From assembly GCA_017418945.1 (NCBI GenBank), contig JAFOMI010000026.1, positions 1 to 53,002 of the forward strand: a stretch of DNA of 53,002 nt. Direction: 5' to 3'. Below, in pieces: positions 51,541 to 53,002 of the stretch. The notes beneath the pieces were generated by a model. That model had not been told where the DNA came from, did not search any database, and saw nothing but the letters and a program-made list of their open reading frames with translations. This DNA is from Bacilli bacterium (lineage in GTDB: Bacteria; Bacillota_I; Bacilli_A; RF39; UBA660). A program made the translations under genes and the position numbers. The first letter of the stretch is position 1. Each line of letters begins with the position of its first letter.

Positions 51541-52536
51541 ATGAGAAAAGTAAAATATTTATTTAAAACAATAATTCATATGGATTTTAAGAATATGTTT
51601 AGAATTACAAAAAACATATCTAAAAAAGCAAAAAAACCATTTCTAATAACACTAATAGATATAATATATTGTGGTTTTAAATATCAAGCTGGATATTATG
51701 ATTATCAAGAATTTGAATTTTATCTATTAAATAAAAAAGAAAGAAAAACTTATTTAACAAGAGGAATCAATAATCAATTAGTAAAAAAATATAATGATAA
51801 AAATTATTGGTACTTATTACAAGATAAAATTGAATTCAATAAAAAATTTAATAAGTATTTAAAAAGAGATTGGATAGATTTAAGAAATACTACTTTAGAT
51901 GATTTTAAAGAATTCTTAAAAAATAAAGATTATGTAATCGCAAAAGAACTTGATAATTGTGGCGGCAAAGGTATAAGCAAAGTTAAAGTAAATAAAAATA
52001 TTGAAAAACTAAGAAATGAACTTATAAATAATAAACAATATTTAGTAGAAGAAATAATAAAACAACATCCATCATTAAATGAATTATATGATGGTTCAGT
52101 TAATACATTAAGATTCTTTACATACTTTGATGGTAAAAACGTATATATATTAAATACAATATTAAAAATTGGAAATAAAGGATTTGTTGATAATTTCTCT
52201 TCTGGTGGTATGTATACATTTATTGATAAAAACGGAAAAGTAATATGTCCCGCAATTGATCAAAAGGATAATAAAATAACAATCCACCCTACTTCTAAAA
52301 AAGAAATAATTAACTATGAAATACCTAATTTTAAAAAAGCATGTGAATTAGTAAAAAAAGCATCTAAAGAAATAAAAGAAATAAAATATATTGGTTGGGA
52401 TGTTGCTATTACAAAAGATGATGCATGTTTAGTTGAAGGAAATGAATTCCCTGGAGTATTCCAAATTAAACCTAGTTTTGATAATGGTAAACATGAAGGA
52501 ATACTTACAGAATATAAAAAGTATATGGATATTTAA
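51541..52536 (+). CDS. sugar-transfer-associated type ATP-grasp ligase
   Basis: 331 residues of the ATP-grasp fold. The flexible glycine loop is KELDNCGGKGISKV, the ATP-hinge YLVEEIIKQHPSLNELYDGS, then VNTLRFFTYF, FSSGGMYTFID, and the metal-binding end YIGWDVAITKDDACLVEGNE with its acidic residues. NTLR and GGxxxxID are typical of the 'sugar-transfer associated ATP-grasp' family, found near envelope polysaccharide and peptide-modification genes. Such enzymes join a carboxylate to an amine using ATP. Substrate is unknown. The N-terminal 100 residues are basic and may bind a carrier or acceptor. The start follows GGTGAT. It diverges from the amidoligase-like gene, with 114 bases between the two start codons. 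Confidence 0.75.
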   Translation: MRKVKYLFKTIIHMDFKNMFRITKNISKKAKKPFLITLIDIIYCGFKYQAGYYDYQEFEFYLLNKKERKTYLTRGINNQLVKKYNDKNYWYLLQDKIEFNKKFNKYLKRDWIDLRNTTLDDFKEFLKNKDYVIAKELDNCGGKGISKVKVNKNIEKLRNELINNKQYLVEEIIKQHPSLNELYDGSVNTLRFFTYFDGKNVYILNTILKIGNKGFVDNFSSGGMYTFIDKNGKVICPAIDQKDNKITIHPTSKKEIINYEIPNFKKACELVKKASKEIKEIKYIGWDVAITKDDACLVEGNEFPGVFQIKPSFDNGKHEGILTEYKKYMDI

Positions 52537-52552
52537 TCCATATACTTTTTTA
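52521..52552. terminator. bidirectional terminator after the ATP-grasp gene
   Basis: GTATATGGAT (52521-52530) pairs with ATCCATATAC (52536-52545), and a T run follows on the plus strand; the minus strand also ends its gene here. Confidence 0.75.
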
Positions 52553-52828
52553 TTTATACATAGTTTCAATTAAAGATGAGTCTTCTGCCAATTTATTTAC
52601 ATAATCACTACCTAATTCTTTTTTTAATTTCTCAAACTTACTTATAAAAGAATCACATGGAAGTAAAAATAAATCTAACGAATTCAAAAACAAATCTTTA
52701 TAATAATATATATTGCTATCTCTCAAGTATTCAAAAATATTATTTATATTTTTTGAATCAATTTGTTTTATCAAGTCTTCATCAAAATTTTCCTTTAATA
52801 TTTTTATATCGATATCATCAAAAATCAT
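52550..52828 (-). CDS. hypothetical small helical protein, 92 residues
   Basis: Not recognised. It is an acidic, helical protein (DDIDIKILKENFDEDLIKQI, then FISKFEKLKKELGSDYVNKL) without signal or membrane segment. The ATG overlaps the stop of the next gene upstream in the form ATGA, so the two are translationally coupled, and AGGAGG-like GGAGGT precedes it inside that gene. The layout resembles repeat-type helical pairs, but no family is clear. Confidence 0.65.
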   Translation of the reverse strand: MIFDDIDIKILKENFDEDLIKQIDSKNINNIFEYLRDSNIYYYKDLFLNSLDLFLLPCDSFISKFEKLKKELGSDYVNKLAEDSSLIETMYK

Positions 52829-53002
52829 AATTTCTTACCTCCATTATTATATTTTTCAATAGATAATGGATACTTCTTTATTAATTCATCTAAATCAATA
52901 TTATATTTTTTCTTTAATGCACCAGGTTGATATGAAAACATTGAATTTAATTTATTATCTATTACCAAAGGTATATTATTTTCATTAAAATATTGTATTA
53001 AA
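52825..53002 (-). CDS. C-terminal part of an unknown protein (cut by window edge)
   Basis: An open frame on the minus strand enters at the right edge and ends with TGA at 52825-52827. It gives 58 residues: NNIPLVIDNKLNSMFSYQPG, then KKKYNIDLDELIKKYPLSIE, then a lysine-rich end. It contains the ribosome site of the next gene, GGAGGT, and overlaps its ATG by three bases. The composition looks like real coding sequence. I cannot name a family from this piece. Confidence 0.65.
   Translation of the reverse strand, partial: LIQYFNENNIPLVIDNKLNSMFSYQPGALKKKYNIDLDELIKKYPLSIEKYNNGGKKL

Overview
The window is very AT-rich DNA of a low-GC Gram-positive type. Arg is almost always AGA and Leu mostly TTA. 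The gene set points to a spore-forming member of the Bacilli/Erysipelotrichia side of the Firmicutes, probably an uncultured gut-type lineage with a compact genome. This placement is an inference from gene content: SpoIVFA, SpoIVFB, SpoIIM, YqfC, YqfD, YlbJ, a YqfQ/VrrA-like protein and a small Gly/Pro/Tyr coat-like protein, together with HrcA/CIRCE, YqeY, YqzL and Bacillus-like gene order. I see no rRNA, tRNA, CRISPR array, transposase or prophage.

Layout. 1-7.4 kb, mostly plus strand: the end of a membrane protein, then spoIVFA-spoIVFB behind a good sigma-E-type promoter, a minus-strand 59-residue coat-like protein, spoIIM-murE with a hairpin over the murE ribosome site, an unknown gene, mnmA, yvcK and an HTH regulator. 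7.4-12.4 kb, minus strand: an accessory block with an unknown basic protein, a transglutaminase-like protein that has lost its cysteine, an unknown helical protein, and a large surface protein with five cadherin-like beta-sandwich repeats. 12.4-17.6 kb: phosphoglucomutase, a Xer recombinase, divergent rarA, and trigger factor.

17.7-26.9 kb, minus strand: greA, trhP2, trhP1, trmR, DUF1292, ruvX, ireB, mltG, an unknown membrane protein, mutS and an unknown anchored protein. The trhP1/trhP2/trmR trio is the pathway for 5-methoxyuridine at the tRNA wobble base. 27-28.7 kb: ylbJ facing a prepilin peptidase. 28.7-43.7 kb is the Bacillus dnaK-region order with gaps. Read along the minus strand it runs hrcA-grpE-dnaK, a pepF gene broken by one in-frame stop codon, dnaJ, then (past a plus-strand single-ring Clp-like ATPase) an unknown gene, mtaB, rpsU, yqeY, yqfC, yqfD, a VanZ-family gene where phoH usually lies, ybeY, era, yqzL and recO. 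A yqfQ-like gene lies beyond recO on the plus strand. CIRCE and a consensus promoter overlap in front of hrcA.

43.7-50.5 kb: miaA, a divergent short triosephosphate isomerase, mutL, a surface-type protein, uvrC and a short YigZ/IMPACT protein. 50.5-53 kb: an amidoligase-like gene divergent from a sugar-transfer-type ATP-grasp gene, then two unknown minus-strand genes, the last cut by the window edge. This is the best candidate for an undescribed peptide or envelope modification module.

Functional themes are sporulation, tRNA modification (MnmA, MiaA, MtaB, TrhP1/2, TrmR), DNA repair (MutS, MutL, UvrC, RecO, RarA), and protein folding and heat shock (DnaK, DnaJ, GrpE, HrcA, trigger factor). 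Most genes sit in short transcription units bounded by clear hairpin-plus-T terminators. Many start codons follow an AGGTGA ribosome site.
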